Shown here in pieces: positions 52,284 through 63,251 of a DNA stretch of 64,000 nt. Origin of the DNA: Maricaulaceae bacterium EIL42A08 (GTDB taxonomy: Bacteria; Pseudomonadota; Alphaproteobacteria; Caulobacterales; Maricaulaceae). The stretch lies in assembly GCA_024178355.1 (NCBI GenBank), contig JAMZNZ010000003.1, forward strand, positions 186,001 to 250,000, in the 5' to 3' direction. The translations under genes and the position numbers were made by a program. The notes under the pieces are model-generated. The model saw only the letters and a list, made by a program, of their open reading frames with translations. It was not told the origin of the DNA and did no database searches. Numbering within the stretch: the first letter of the stretch is position 1; each line of letters opens with the position of its first letter.

Positions 52284-53060
52284 TTAAAGTCTGCGCGCGC
52301 GAGCAGCATCACGCGATGGTAAAAGCCAGCGCCACAGCGCTGCGTCTGGCAGCGGAGAGGCAAAGAAGATGTGTTCCAGAGCGCCCAGCGCTGCGAGCGC
52401 ACCCAAAAGCGCAAAGCCCACCGTTTCAAACGGCAGGCTGGCCGTGGCGGCGATCCAGAAGAAGACGGCAGCGGCGATCGCGCAGCTACCGGCGGTAAAG
52501 ACAAAGAACAGACCGGCCGGACGCGGACTGAAATAGCTGGGCAGATAGCTTAAGCGTTCAGGCAGGAACTGGTCTGTGAAGTGTGGCGCGCCCACAAACA
52601 GGTTGAACTTGCTCGACAGGCGCAGGGCAAAAAGAAGTGCAAAGATCTGAACGCCCACAAGGTTGGCCGCACCCAGGCTCATCACCCCAAGGCTCACCAC
52701 CGTGGCGGCCAGCGCCAGCTCGTGATGGATCAGGGTTGCCGTTGCGGCCTTGAAGCGCGCCCAGCCGGTCAGGTCTGGCGGGCAGCGGGCTTTGTTGGGG
52801 CCGGTGATCCAGCCAAACAGGAAGCTCATCTCATGCCAGGCCCACAGGATCAGGGCGGAGAAGGCGGCCGTGTAGGCCCCCATCGGCGTCGACAGTTCAC
52901 GGGTCAGCCACAAACCGGCGAGCGCAAGAAGCGCCAACCCGCTGATAATCACCATGGCGGCGATCCGGGCGATCTTTCCCTGTCGGCCAAGCACCAGGAT
53001 GGCTCCGGTGGAGAGCCACCAGAGCACCAGGGTTGCCAGGATTGGACCGACCAGGGACAT
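52284..53060 (-). CDS. puhE: Photosynthetic complex assembly protein PuhE
   Basis: 258 residues, about seven hydrophobic spans, matching the DUF3623/PuhE family: AWHEMSFLFGWITGP, IHHELALA and FNLFVGAPH are recognisable. In Rhodobacter capsulatus PuhE affects bacteriochlorophyll levels and complex assembly. It lies between acsF and hemA, 14-15 bp from each, in the usual order puhABC-acsF-puhE-hemA. Confidence 0.9.
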   Translation of the reverse strand: MSLVGPILATLVLWWLSTGAILVLGRQGKIARIAAMVIISGLALLALAGLWLTRELSTPMGAYTAAFSALILWAWHEMSFLFGWITGPNKARCPPDLTGWARFKAATATLIHHELALAATVVSLGVMSLGAANLVGVQIFALLFALRLSSKFNLFVGAPHFTDQFLPERLSYLPSYFSPRPAGLFFVFTAGSCAIAAAVFFWIAATASLPFETVGFALLGALAALGALEHIFFASPLPDAALWRWLLPSRDAARARRL

Positions 53061-53074
53061 GACGCTTCAGGGCC

Positions 53075-54163
53075 TTACCAGGTCGGTTCCAGGCGCACGT
53101 CGGCGGGCGCCTCGTTCCGGATGGTTGGCAGGAAGTAGAGCTTGGCAAACAGCGCCGCAGCCTGAACACCGCAGACGCCGCGCTTCAGGGCGCCCATGAT
53201 GCCGCCCTCCTCACGGGCCGCCCACATGCGGTCCATGATCTTGCGCATGCTTTCAAGACCAGCGCGGAACTTGGGATTGTCGATATCCAGCGTCAGCGGG
53301 AAGACCTGCTTGCAGATCTCGGACGTGATGCGGAAGACCTCGTAATCATACTCGGTCGGATCAACACCCAGCGCCTTGTGGAAGGCCGGACGGGCGTGGT
53401 CGCGCACATACATGGTGGCAAACACGGCCAGCTGGAAGAATTTGATCCACAGCTTGTTGGTGCCTTCCAGCAGCTTTGGATTGGCCCGCATGATCAAGGC
53501 AAAGGCTTCGCCATGGCGAAACTCGTCGTTACACCACTCCTCAAACCAGTTGAAGATCGGGTGGAACATATTGTCGGGATTGCGCTCCAGATGACGGTAG
53601 ATCGTGATGTAGCGCGCATAGCCGATCTTCTCGGACAGATAGGTCGCGTAGAAGATGAATTTGGGTCTGAAGAAGGTGTATTTCTTGGTCTTCGTCAGGA
53701 AGCCCAGATCCACCCCGATGCCGTAATCCTTCAGACAGGTATTGATGAAGCCGGCATGGCGGCTTTCATCGCGGGCCATGAATTTGAACAGCTTCTTCAC
53801 GTCCGGGTTCTTGATGTTCTTGACGATTTCGCCGTAGAGCACGCAGCCGGAAAACTCAGCCGTCAGAGAGCTCACCAGGAAGTCGACGAATTCCTTGCGC
53901 AGGTCTTCTGGAAGGCTCATCAGCGCGTTTTCAAACGCTTCGGTGCGACGGAAGTGGCCCTTGTTGGGATCGGCTTCCATCTCGCCTAAAAGCTTGTCCC
54001 ATTCGGCGCGGACCGGCTCGACATCCATGGCGTCGATTTCGGCAAAATCGGTGGTGTAGAAGCGCGGGCTGAGCATGGTCGTTTCCTGAGCCATGCGGGT
54101 GGTTTCGCTCGGCTCGGCGCGCCTGGCGCGGGCCATTTCGGCTTCAGTGACAGCGATATTCAT
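53075..54163 (-). CDS. acsF: Mg-protoporphyrin IX monomethyl ester oxidative cyclase
   Basis: 362 residues. A diiron ferritin-like protein with ligands in [15 protein letters not shown] and DESRHAGF (EXXH type), and further Glu/His in [15 protein letters not shown]. It closes ring E using O2, so the cell can make bacteriochlorophyll under air; no anaerobic bchE is in the window. The start overlaps the stop of the small 97-residue gene (ATGA), consistent with that gene being its partner subunit. Confidence 0.96.
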   Translation of the reverse strand: MNIAVTEAEMARARRAEPSETTRMAQETTMLSPRFYTTDFAEIDAMDVEPVRAEWDKLLGEMEADPNKGHFRRTEAFENALMSLPEDLRKEFVDFLVSSLTAEFSGCVLYGEIVKNIKNPDVKKLFKFMARDESRHAGFINTCLKDYGIGVDLGFLTKTKKYTFFRPKFIFYATYLSEKIGYARYITIYRHLERNPDNMFHPIFNWFEEWCNDEFRHGEAFALIMRANPKLLEGTNKLWIKFFQLAVFATMYVRDHARPAFHKALGVDPTEYDYEVFRITSEICKQVFPLTLDIDNPKFRAGLESMRKIMDRMWAAREEGGIMGALKRGVCGVQAAALFAKLYFLPTIRNEAPADVRLEPTW

Positions 54164-54453
54164 AGCTTCCTCCCAGCTGAAAAGCTGACTTCGTACAATT
54201 CGGTAATCTCAAGGCTGGCCAGGAAGCGCGTCCACTGGCGCGACAGCCAGTTTGCGCGCATCACCGTGGCCGTGCGGCTATAGCTGGCCGCTTCGCCAAA
54301 CCCGACCTGGATGGGATCGCCGTGAACTCTCACCCGGTCGCCGGGAAAGATCGGCACATCGCCTTCCAGCGCCACATGGGCGTGGAGATGTTCATTGGTG
54401 TGCTCCACCTCGATGGTGCAGGGCACGTCAAACTTTCGCGGGTTGGCGCTCAT
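54160..54453 (-). CDS. bciE: Putative BciE, small partner of the AcsF cyclase
   Basis: 97 residues, all-beta appearance at first ([31 protein letters not shown]) then a short helical part ([21 protein letters not shown]). No membrane span or signal. It is coupled on both sides by ATGA overlaps to puhC and acsF. Alphaproteobacterial AcsF enzymes need a small extra subunit, BciE, encoded beside acsF; size and position fit, but the assignment is mainly from context. Confidence 0.65.
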   Translation of the reverse strand: MSANPRKFDVPCTIEVEHTNEHLHAHVALEGDVPIFPGDRVRVHGDPIQVGFGEAASYSRTATVMRANWLSRQWTRFLASLEITELYEVSFSAGRKL

Positions 54454-54929
54454 TGCGCTCCTCCTGCCAGCTCAGCCTCGGCCAGCTGGTCCTGCGGGTA
54501 TAAAAGGGCAGCGAAAGCGTCCCGGTTATCCGGTCCGAACGCGCCCAGGAAAATCTCGATTTCATTGGTGGGATCGGTCAGCCACATCTCCCCGTCGGGA
54601 AACTCGGCCAGTGTGACCGGATCGCGGCTCTCGCTGCCGCGCAGGCGGCGCTGGCGGGCCACGCCGCGCATGACCGAGCGGACAAACACGCCCTCATCCA
54701 TGCCGTAGGCGGCAAGCTCTGCCCCGGTATCGGCATTGTAAACGGTCACGAGGCCATCGGCCCCGTCTTCAAAGCGAAGCTCGACCATGGCCACCGGCTC
54801 CACCGACGCCGGCTCATAGTGCAATCCCATGCCGGTAACCCGGGCAAAGGTGACCACCGCCAGGGTGATCGCGATGAAGATGCCAATGGCAATCATGGCG
54901 CGTTGGTGGATGACTTCTTGCGGGCTCAT
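54450..54929 (-). CDS. puhC: Photosynthetic complex assembly protein PuhC
   Basis: 159 residues: one N-terminal membrane span (AMIAIGIFIAITLAVVTFAR), then a periplasmic domain with VTVYNADTGAELAAY and FVRSVMRGVARQRR, which are recognisable in the PuhC family. In Rhodobacter PuhC is needed for efficient RC-LH1 assembly. 27 bp after puhB. Confidence 0.88.
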   Translation of the reverse strand: MSPQEVIHQRAMIAIGIFIAITLAVVTFARVTGMGLHYEPASVEPVAMVELRFEDGADGLVTVYNADTGAELAAYGMDEGVFVRSVMRGVARQRRLRGSESRDPVTLAEFPDGEMWLTDPTNEIEIFLGAFGPDNRDAFAALLYPQDQLAEAELAGGAQ

Positions 54930-54956
54930 GGTCGTATCGCTTCGTGTCTATGGGTC

Positions 54957-55631
54957 TTAGCTGTTGGCAGCCGCAGTGCGGCCTGGCATCGCCTTGGGGC
55001 GCACCGGTTCAGGACTGTCGACGGCAATCGGGGTGGGGGCCTGTCCGGCCTTGGCGGCAAGTGCCCGGGCCAGAACCTCAGCGCCAGCCTTTGCGTCGGG
55101 CAGGCCGCGCAACATTGGCTGGGCATTGAACAGCCGCCACGGGCGCACATGCGGCCAGAGCGGCATGTAATAGGCCTTGTGGTGGCCGTTGAGCTGAAGC
55201 GGAATGTCGCCATTGCCGCTCTTACGCAGATTCAAGGCGGCTGACCCCACCAGCGAGAACGGGATGTTGATCGCCTTGGGCAGGGCTACGCCCGCCCGGA
55301 TCACAACCCGGTCGGTGGTGATGGTGTAGATGGTCGATCGGGCGATCAGCCATGCCAGGAGGCCAAGCAGGCTGATCACTCCGAACGCCATCGGGATCAG
55401 GAACAGCGCGTTGGCAAGGGCCACGTTAAATGCTGTTCCGGCCATGACCGCAGATGTGATCTGCCAGACCATCACGGCGGCGAAATAGATGGCGATGGCG
55501 CGCACGTGAAACACGTGCATGGCCAGCGCTTTCCAGGCCGGTCCACCGCGCCAGAGGATGTCCTCGCCTTCCGGCAGGTCGTCGGGAAGGCCGGGGATGG
55601 GTTCATCCTTGAACTTGTCAGGATCACACAT
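54957..55631 (-). CDS. puhB: Photosynthetic complex assembly protein PuhB
   Basis: 224 residues with about three hydrophobic spans and a bPH2-type domain: GEDILWRGGPAW, STIYTITTDRVVIRAGVALP and NIPFSLV are typical. PuhB helps reaction-centre assembly. It is followed by a Pro/Ala-rich C-terminus (PTPIAVDSPEPVRPK). 18 bp after puhA. Confidence 0.9.
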   Translation of the reverse strand: MCDPDKFKDEPIPGLPDDLPEGEDILWRGGPAWKALAMHVFHVRAIAIYFAAVMVWQITSAVMAGTAFNVALANALFLIPMAFGVISLLGLLAWLIARSTIYTITTDRVVIRAGVALPKAINIPFSLVGSAALNLRKSGNGDIPLQLNGHHKAYYMPLWPHVRPWRLFNAQPMLRGLPDAKAGAEVLARALAAKAGQAPTPIAVDSPEPVRPKAMPGRTAAANS

Positions 55632-55649
55632 GGGTCTGTTCCTCTTCTT

Positions 55650-56423
55650 TTAGATGAGGGGTTTGACACGCTCGGACGTCGCGTAGAGCGTGCCGCCGGC
55701 GTAGTAGGCGCTGATCTTGTCTTCCTCCAGACGCGTCACCTGGGTGGATGAAGCGTGGGCAGGAACACCGGTGAACTGCGCGGCGGTGATGGACGGCACG
55801 TCGACAACCGACGCTTTGCCCTTCACGTCGGCAAACGCGTACGGCATCAGCACCTTGCGGCCATCAGCAGCCACTTCGACTTCGTAGTAGCGAACCAGCG
55901 CTTCAGCGCGGTCCATCCAGATGTCGGAGATCTTGCCAGCCACTTCACCATCAGCGCCGACAACGTCGAAGCCGCGCGGGTCAGCGCTTTCCTTGGCCAC
56001 GGAGAATTCCGGCATGGCCGACAGCGGCACGATCTTCGGCAGATTCTCGTGCGTCATGTCGGGGATGTCTTCGCGCATCGTGTAGGCACCCGGACCGATG
56101 CCGGACTGCATGGGATCGCCCACCGGCTCGATCGGCGCGCCAGCCCACGGGGCCATGCGGGTCGCCTTGTCATCAATGCTCGGGTCGCGAACACCGTCGG
56201 GTTTGTGGATTTCACGGCCGTCAGACAGCTTGTAGGTCTTCGGCTTCGGCATCCAGTTGGCACCGATGGATTCCAGCTTGCCGGTCTCGTCAGATTCCAG
56301 CGGATAACCTTCGCGCCGACCTTCGCGAGCGAGGTAAAACACCAGGCCAACAAAGAAAAGGTTGAAGAGGGTGAAAATCAGCGTTGCGAGATCAAATGAT
56401 CCAACGATGGGTATGCCTTCCAT
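55650..56423 (-). CDS. puhA: Photosynthetic reaction centre H subunit
   Basis: 257 residues, one N-terminal span (FDLATLIFTLFNLFFVGLVF) after a short periplasmic start, then REGRREGYPL, the standard PuhA transition. The cytoplasmic PRC-barrel domain contains VDGADGEV-like GEVAGKISDIWMDRAE, the segment near the QB proton pathway. It caps L and M on the cytoplasmic side. Confidence 0.96.
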   Translation of the reverse strand: MEGIPIVGSFDLATLIFTLFNLFFVGLVFYLAREGRREGYPLESDETGKLESIGANWMPKPKTYKLSDGREIHKPDGVRDPSIDDKATRMAPWAGAPIEPVGDPMQSGIGPGAYTMREDIPDMTHENLPKIVPLSAMPEFSVAKESADPRGFDVVGADGEVAGKISDIWMDRAEALVRYYEVEVAADGRKVLMPYAFADVKGKASVVDVPSITAAQFTGVPAHASSTQVTRLEEDKISAYYAGGTLYATSERVKPLI

Positions 56424-56444
56424 GATCAGGCCTCCTTTTAAGCC

Positions 56445-57878
56445 CTAGCCGGGGAACTCGGTCAGACCGAATTTGCCCCGCGCACGCTCCTGACCGCTGC
56501 CCGCATGGCGAGCGAGCGGACCGATCGCCACAATGGCGGCGAACAGAAGCGCAATTTCGATGTGATAAACGGCCTGATACCCGACAGCGGGCCCCTGAAG
56601 GGCCGTGCCAAGCTGGCCGGCGTCGGCCATCGCGCCGACAAGGTCACGCAAGCCTCCGCCCAGAGCCATTGCGATCCCGGCCGCTGTGGCCTGAACCGCG
56701 CCCCAGGCGCCTAGAGCAATGCCGGCACCGCCAGCTTCACCCAATTCCATAACCGCGGTGAGCGTGCCCACCGCAAACAATCCCCCGCCCAGCCCGATCA
56801 GCATCGTGCCCAGACGGAAAATCCACGCTGACCCCAGCGGGTCAGACAAGACAACAAAGGCAAAGGCGAACACGCCAATCACCATGCCGTAGGCGGCCAA
56901 CCGATGAGCGTCATGACCTCGGGTCAGACCGCGTCCGGCCAGGCCAAATCCGATCAGCGCCCCAAAGGCCCAGATCGCCGTCAGCAAGGTTGTGCCCCCC
57001 ACCGACAGGCCCAGCACTTCGCCGCCATAGGGTTCAAGCAGGATGTCCTGCATGGCAAAGGCTGCAGCCCCCAGGCCCACCGCGATCAGAAGCCGCGCCG
57101 GACGACCGCCATCCATGAAGGCGGCCCAGGCCTCTTTAAAGACCGGGCGCTCTTTTTCCGGATCGGTCAGCGCCGGCTGGCGCGCTTCCTGGCGCCACAG
57201 GGCCACCAGATTGAGGATTAGCGAGACCACCGCCGCGCCCTGGATTACCTGGATCAGGCGTTGGTGTGAGAAGTCCGCCAAGAGAAGGCCGATGGCCACC
57301 GCGCTGATCAGCATGCCCACCAGCAGCATCACATAAAGCAGCGCCACCACGCGTGGACGGGTGTCCTCGTCGGCCAGGTCCGTTGCCAGTGCCAGACCGG
57401 CAGTCTGGGTGGTGTGAAGTCCGGCGCCGACCAGCAGGAAAGCCACCGCACAGGTCAGCGTGCCGTAAATGCTGGTCCCGCTGACATCGCCCGACAAGAG
57501 CAGGAGCGAGAAGGGCATGATGGCCAGACCGCCATACTGCATCAGCGAGCCAAACCAGATGTAGGGCAGACGGCGCAGCCCCAGCACCGAGGCATGGGTG
57601 TCGGATTTAAACCCGATCAGGGCGCGCAAGGGCGCAAACACCAGCGGCAGAGCCACCATCAGGGCCACAATCCAGGCCGGAACGCCCAGCTCTGTAATCA
57701 TCACCCGGTTCAATGTGCCGGTCAGAAGAACGGTCGCCATGCCCACAGAAATCTGGAACAGCGACAGCCGCAGCAGACGGCGGAGCGGCAGCTCCGTCGT
57801 GGCCGCATCAGCAAAGGGGAGCATCGCCTTGAAAAGGCGGCCCCATGCTTTTGCGTTTTCTGCGGCGCGATCATTCAT
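56445..57878 (-). CDS. lhaA: Light-harvesting 1 assembly protein LhaA (PucC/BCD family MFS)
   Basis: 477 residues with 12 hydrophobic spans. PucC-family signatures: LFQISVGMATVLLTGTLNRV and RALIGFKSDTHASVLGLRR, and LATDLADEDTRPRVVALLYV in the middle. LhaA helps insertion and assembly of LH1 with bacteriochlorophyll. The bchM stop overlaps the lhaA start (ATGA), continuing the conserved bchHLM-lhaA-puhA order. Confidence 0.93.
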   Translation of the reverse strand: MNDRAAENAKAWGRLFKAMLPFADAATTELPLRRLLRLSLFQISVGMATVLLTGTLNRVMITELGVPAWIVALMVALPLVFAPLRALIGFKSDTHASVLGLRRLPYIWFGSLMQYGGLAIMPFSLLLLSGDVSGTSIYGTLTCAVAFLLVGAGLHTTQTAGLALATDLADEDTRPRVVALLYVMLLVGMLISAVAIGLLLADFSHQRLIQVIQGAAVVSLILNLVALWRQEARQPALTDPEKERPVFKEAWAAFMDGGRPARLLIAVGLGAAAFAMQDILLEPYGGEVLGLSVGGTTLLTAIWAFGALIGFGLAGRGLTRGHDAHRLAAYGMVIGVFAFAFVVLSDPLGSAWIFRLGTMLIGLGGGLFAVGTLTAVMELGEAGGAGIALGAWGAVQATAAGIAMALGGGLRDLVGAMADAGQLGTALQGPAVGYQAVYHIEIALLFAAIVAIGPLARHAGSGQERARGKFGLTEFPG

Positions 57879-58572
57879 GCGCGGATCAGCTCCATGGCTT
57901 GAGAGATGTAGAAAAAGCTGTCGATCCGCTGAGTGCGCCCGACCTTCCAGCCCTGAAGCTCAGGGTGGGCGGCGATGCGCTTGCGCAAATGGCCTTCAGA
58001 CACCGGCACAATGGCGGGCGAGCGGTCCGACTTTGGAAACAGCTGGCCGACCGCATGCATCACGGTGAGCATCGGCGTGCGCGGCGCGAAGGTGAAGATG
58101 ACCTGATCTTCAGCGCGTGAGGCCAGATCGGCAATCATCTGCACCATGTCGGCGGGCTGATAGTGAATAACAGAGTCCATGGACACGACCCGGTTTACCG
58201 GGCCTTCAGAGGCATCCAGCATGTCGCCAGCGCGGAAATGGATCTCACCGGCAAGCCCGGTTGGCGCGCGCTCTGCTGCCAGCTCCACCAGCGTTGGCGA
58301 TAGGTCCACGGCTTCAACGCGCGCTCCGCGTTCAGCCGCCGCAAAGGCCAGCTGGCCTGCGCCACAACCGGCATCGAGCAGCCGCTCACCGGTCAGGTCT
58401 GACGGTAACCAGGACAGGATGGTCTCGCGAATGCTGTCGCGGCCGGCGCGCACCGTGGCGCGGATACCGCTGACTTCAGCATCGCTGGTCAGTTTCGCCC
58501 AAGCCTCAACCGCGGTGCGGTCAAAATAGGTTTCCAGCGCGTCGCGGCGGGCGGTGTAAGTCTCTGTGGCCA

Positions 58573-58573
<1 letters not shown>
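57875..58573 (-). CDS. bchM: Mg-protoporphyrin IX O-methyltransferase
   Basis: 232 residues. A class I SAM methyltransferase with RLLDAGCGAGQLAFAAAERG as motif I and VVSMDSVIHYQ as the motif II/III region; N-terminal YFDRTAVEAW is typical of BchM. It methylates the ring C propionate of Mg-protoporphyrin, the substrate for AcsF. The start overlaps the bchL stop (TAATG). Confidence 0.95.
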
Positions 58574-59475
<902 letters not shown>

Positions 59476-59483
59476 TCAGTCCT

Positions 59484-62400
59484 TTAGGTCGATCCAGAGC
59501 TGGTGGGCGTGACGCCTTCCAGCTGATCTTCAATGGCTTCACCGGCGCGTTTCAGCGCCTCAAGCGTTTCAGGGTCGGGCCGCCAGTAGCTGCGCTCATG
59601 GGCTTCGATGAGCCGTTCAGACAGGCGGGCGGCTGATTTCGGATTCAGGGCGGCGAGACGGTCGCGCATGGTTTCGTCCAGCACGTAGGTCTCGGTGATT
59701 TTCTGATAGACCCAGGGGGCGACCTGGCCGGTCGTGGCCGACCAGCCCATCGTGTTGGTCACCTGGGCTTCGATATTGCGCACGCCTTCGTGGCCGTGCT
59801 GCAGCATGCCCTCATACCAGCGCGGATTGAGAATGCGGGTTCGCGTTTCAAGGGCGACCTGTTCGGTCAGGCTGCGCACCTTGCCTTCGCCGCCGGTCTG
59901 GTCGCCGATATAGACCGGTGCCTCCTCGCCTCCCTTGGCGCGGCGCACTGCTCGGTCGATGCCGCCGAGCGTGTCGAAATAGTGGTCGATGGTGGTCACG
60001 CCGAGTTCCACCGAATCCAGATTCTGGTAGGCCAGATCCACATCGGACAGGATTTCGCCAAGCAGCGCGTCTTGCTTCACCGCTTTACCGTTGCGGCCAA
60101 AGGCGTAGCATTTGCGCTTTTGATAGGCGTCAGCAAGCTCGTCTTCATCGTCCCACATGCCGCTGTCGATCAGCTGATTGACGTTGGCGCCATAGGCCCC
60201 GTCAGCATTGGAAAAGACGCGCAGCGATGCGGTTTCCAGATCAATGCCCCGCTTTTCAGCATAGGCGAGCGCGTGGCGGCGGATCGGATTCATCTCCAGC
60301 GGCTCGTCAGCGCTGGCGGCCAGGTATGCCGCTTCAGCCAGCATCCGGCTTTGCAGCGGTAACAGATCACGGAAAATACCCGACAGGGTCATCATCACAT
60401 CGATGCGCGGGCGTCCCAGCTCTTCAAGGCTGATCAGCTCGGCACCGGCCAGGCGGCCAAAGGCGTCCTGGCGTGGCTTTGCGCCCATCAGCGCCAGGCA
60501 TTGGGCAATCGGCCCGCCCTCGGTTTTCAGATTGTCTGTGCCCCACAGCACCATGGCGATGGTCTGAGGGATTTCGCCACTATCCGTCAGGCTGCGGTCG
60601 ATCAGGCGCTGGGCCTGGTCAAAGCCGTCCTTCACCGCCCAGGCGCTGGGCAGGCGGAAGGGGTCAAAGCCATGCAGATTGCGGCCCGTGGGCAGGATGT
60701 CAGCCGAGCGCATCAGGTCGCCACCGGCCACCGGGCGCATATAGCCGCCATTGAGCGCGTGGAGTGCGCTGTCCAGTTCGCGATTGGCTTGCAAGCCCGT
60801 CTCGGTGGCTTCAAGGCGACCAAAGATCGGGGCCCAGCGCTCACGCTGGGACGTAGGCAGAAGCGACAGGGCAGACTTCGCATTGCCGGTCTTGATAAGG
60901 CGCTCCACTGTTTCTTCGGGGGCGGCCTCACCGGCTTCGACCTCGGCGATAGCCTTTAGAAGATCAAGGCGCGCGTCTTCGCTGGGGATCTCACCAAAGA
61001 CGTGAAGCCCGTGCGGGATCAGTGTTGATTCCAGCTCCATCACGTCGCCGCGAAGGATCTCGATCTGGGCGGCGTCTGCGCCGGTCCAGGGCGGTTCAGG
61101 GTCCACCAGCTCTAGCTCAACCGCCTGGGCCTGGATCAGTTCAGCCAGGCTGTCGCGCTTCGACGCGGGCGCGTCCTCAGGCAGGGTGCGCCAGTCATTA
61201 AGGCTGGCCTTCAGCTCGGTCAGGCCGCGATAAAGCCCGGCCTGGGCAATCGGCGGGGTCAGATAGCTGATCAGCGTGGCCGCACCGCGGCGCTTGGCGA
61301 TCAGGCCTTCAGACGGATTGTCGGCCGAGTAGAGATAGAAGTTGGGAAGGTCGCCAATCAGGCGGTCCGACCAGCAATCGCCCGAAAGTCCCGATTGCTT
61401 GCCGGGCATGAATTCCAGTGCGCCATGGGTGCCAAAGTGCAGCACGGCGTGGGCGCCAAAGTCTTCGCGCAGATAGCGGTAGAAGGCGGAGAACGCATGG
61501 GTCGGGGCAAAGCCGCCTTCAAACAGAAGGCGCATCGGATCGCCCTCATAGCCAAAGCCCGGCTGCAGGCCGACCATGACATTGCCGAATTGCTGGCCCA
61601 GCACGAAGATATTGCGGCCATCGGTCTGCTGGCGACCCGGCGCGGGACCCCACTGCTCTTCAATGGCTTTCAGGTGCGGCTCGCGGCGGACATGGTCGTT
61701 CACATCAATGCGGTGAAGGATGTTGGCGTCCTGGCCATAGGTGGCTGCATCGCCCTCAAGCACAGCGCTTTTCAGCGCGTCCAGCGTGTCGGGCACGTCC
61801 ACGGTATAGCCCTCGGCCTTCATCGCCTTGAGCATGTTGTGAAGCGAGGCGAAGACTGAAAGATTCGCTGCCGTGCCCGCTGCGCCTGCGTTCGGCGGGA
61901 AGTTGAACAGGACGATGGCGACCTTGCGTTCGGCCAGTTCCGCCCGGCGCAGGGCCACAAGCTTCTGGGCGCGATCAGCCAGCGTGTCGGCGCGTTCAGC
62001 GCAAACATGCATCGCGCGGGGCTCGCAGTCTGTGAATGTGCATTCGCGTTTGCAACCGGAGCAGGTCATGCCGCCCGCAACCCGGCCGCCATAGACGATG
62101 GGGTTGGTGGCGCCATCGAGCTCCGGGATCGTCACCATGATGGAGGATTCCACCGGGGTGAGGCCTTGCGTCGACGCCTGCCACTCCTCCAGCGGCTGGA
62201 ACTCCAGCGGGTGGGCGGCGATATAGGGCACGTCCAGCTTGGCCAGCACCGCTTCAGCGGCATGCGCGTCGTTATAGGCAGGCCCGCCCACCAGCGAGAA
62301 GCCGGTCAGTGAGATCACCAGATCGACCGTGGGGCGGCCGTCTTTGAGGAAGAATTTCTCAATGGCCGGACGCGAGTCCAGACCAGAAGCGAAAGCCGGG

Positions 62401-63251
62401 ACAACGTTGAGCCCACGCGCTTCCAGCGCTGCAATGACACCGTCATAGTGATCGGCATCACCGGCAAGCACATAGGAACGCATGATGAGGAGCCCAACGG
62501 TCCCGGCTCCAACACCGCGCGGCGCGGGGAGGGCCGACACTCGCTCGGTGATCCTGGCCTCACAGCCTGGATGGTATAATCCCTCTTCGGGATATTCGAT
62601 GGGCGGCTGGACCTTGATCCGGCCGCGCAGGGTCTCACGCGGACCGCTGGCATAGCGGTCGATGAGATTGGCAATCATGCCTGTAAAATTGGCCTCAGAA
62701 CCGGCGAGCCAGTACTGCAGCGTCAGGAAGTAGTTGCGCAGGTCCTGGGCCTTGCCCGGCACAAAGCGCAACAGCTTGGGCAGGCGGCGCAGCATGGCCA
62801 TCTGCGACTTGCCGCCAGCCTTGGACGGGTCCTTGGTGGTATTGCCGCGGAGCTTTTTCAGCGCCGCCATCAACCCGGATTGCGGCCCGTCCATATTCAG
62901 CCCGCCCATGCGGGTAATGCGCACGATTTCAGGGGCCGACATGGAGCCTACCACCGCATCGCAATGGGGCGCGCGCGCCTTCAGGGCTGGCAGCACCTTT
63001 TCCACCTGGTCTTCCAGGAAGAGCATGTTGGCAACGATGATATCCGCCTGGCCGATATCGGCGATGCAGTGCTCCAGTGCGTTGGAGGTGTCGGTCCAGT
63101 CCGATGCCGCATGAAACGCCAGCTCCAACCCCGGGAAGGTCTGACGCAGCTTGGCCGTCGCACGGCTTGCCGCGCTTGCCAGGTGGTTATCCAGCGTAAC
63201 CACGACGACCCGGATCGGGGTCGCTTCAGCGTCCGAAGTGGGCTTTAGCAT
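59484..63251 (-). CDS. bchH: Magnesium chelatase subunit H
   Basis: About 1255 residues, full length for BchH/CobN family. The start is taken as the ATG giving [12 protein letters not shown]; a TTG five codons earlier is also open. Segments such as [39 protein letters not shown] and [14 protein letters not shown] are recognisable. BchH binds protoporphyrin IX and Mg2+ and is the catalytic subunit with BchI and BchD. It overlaps the bchB 3' end by about 26 bp. Confidence 0.96.
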   Translation of the reverse strand: MLKPTSDAEATPIRVVVVTLDNHLASAASRATAKLRQTFPGLELAFHAASDWTDTSNALEHCIADIGQADIIVANMLFLEDQVEKVLPALKARAPHCDAVVGSMSAPEIVRITRMGGLNMDGPQSGLMAALKKLRGNTTKDPSKAGGKSQMAMLRRLPKLLRFVPGKAQDLRNYFLTLQYWLAGSEANFTGMIANLIDRYASGPRETLRGRIKVQPPIEYPEEGLYHPGCEARITERVSALPAPRGVGAGTVGLLIMRSYVLAGDADHYDGVIAALEARGLNVVPAFASGLDSRPAIEKFFLKDGRPTVDLVISLTGFSLVGGPAYNDAHAAEAVLAKLDVPYIAAHPLEFQPLEEWQASTQGLTPVESSIMVTIPELDGATNPIVYGGRVAGGMTCSGCKRECTFTDCEPRAMHVCAERADTLADRAQKLVALRRAELAERKVAIVLFNFPPNAGAAGTAANLSVFASLHNMLKAMKAEGYTVDVPDTLDALKSAVLEGDAATYGQDANILHRIDVNDHVRREPHLKAIEEQWGPAPGRQQTDGRNIFVLGQQFGNVMVGLQPGFGYEGDPMRLLFEGGFAPTHAFSAFYRYLREDFGAHAVLHFGTHGALEFMPGKQSGLSGDCWSDRLIGDLPNFYLYSADNPSEGLIAKRRGAATLISYLTPPIAQAGLYRGLTELKASLNDWRTLPEDAPASKRDSLAELIQAQAVELELVDPEPPWTGADAAQIEILRGDVMELESTLIPHGLHVFGEIPSEDARLDLLKAIAEVEAGEAAPEETVERLIKTGNAKSALSLLPTSQRERWAPIFGRLEATETGLQANRELDSALHALNGGYMRPVAGGDLMRSADILPTGRNLHGFDPFRLPSAWAVKDGFDQAQRLIDRSLTDSGEIPQTIAMVLWGTDNLKTEGGPIAQCLALMGAKPRQDAFGRLAGAELISLEELGRPRIDVMMTLSGIFRDLLPLQSRMLAEAAYLAASADEPLEMNPIRRHALAYAEKRGIDLETASLRVFSNADGAYGANVNQLIDSGMWDDEDELADAYQKRKCYAFGRNGKAVKQDALLGEILSDVDLAYQNLDSVELGVTTIDHYFDTLGGIDRAVRRAKGGEEAPVYIGDQTGGEGKVRSLTEQVALETRTRILNPRWYEGMLQHGHEGVRNIEAQVTNTMGWSATTGQVAPWVYQKITETYVLDETMRDRLAALNPKSAARLSERLIEAHERSYWRPDPETLEALKRAGEAIEDQLEGVTPTSSGST

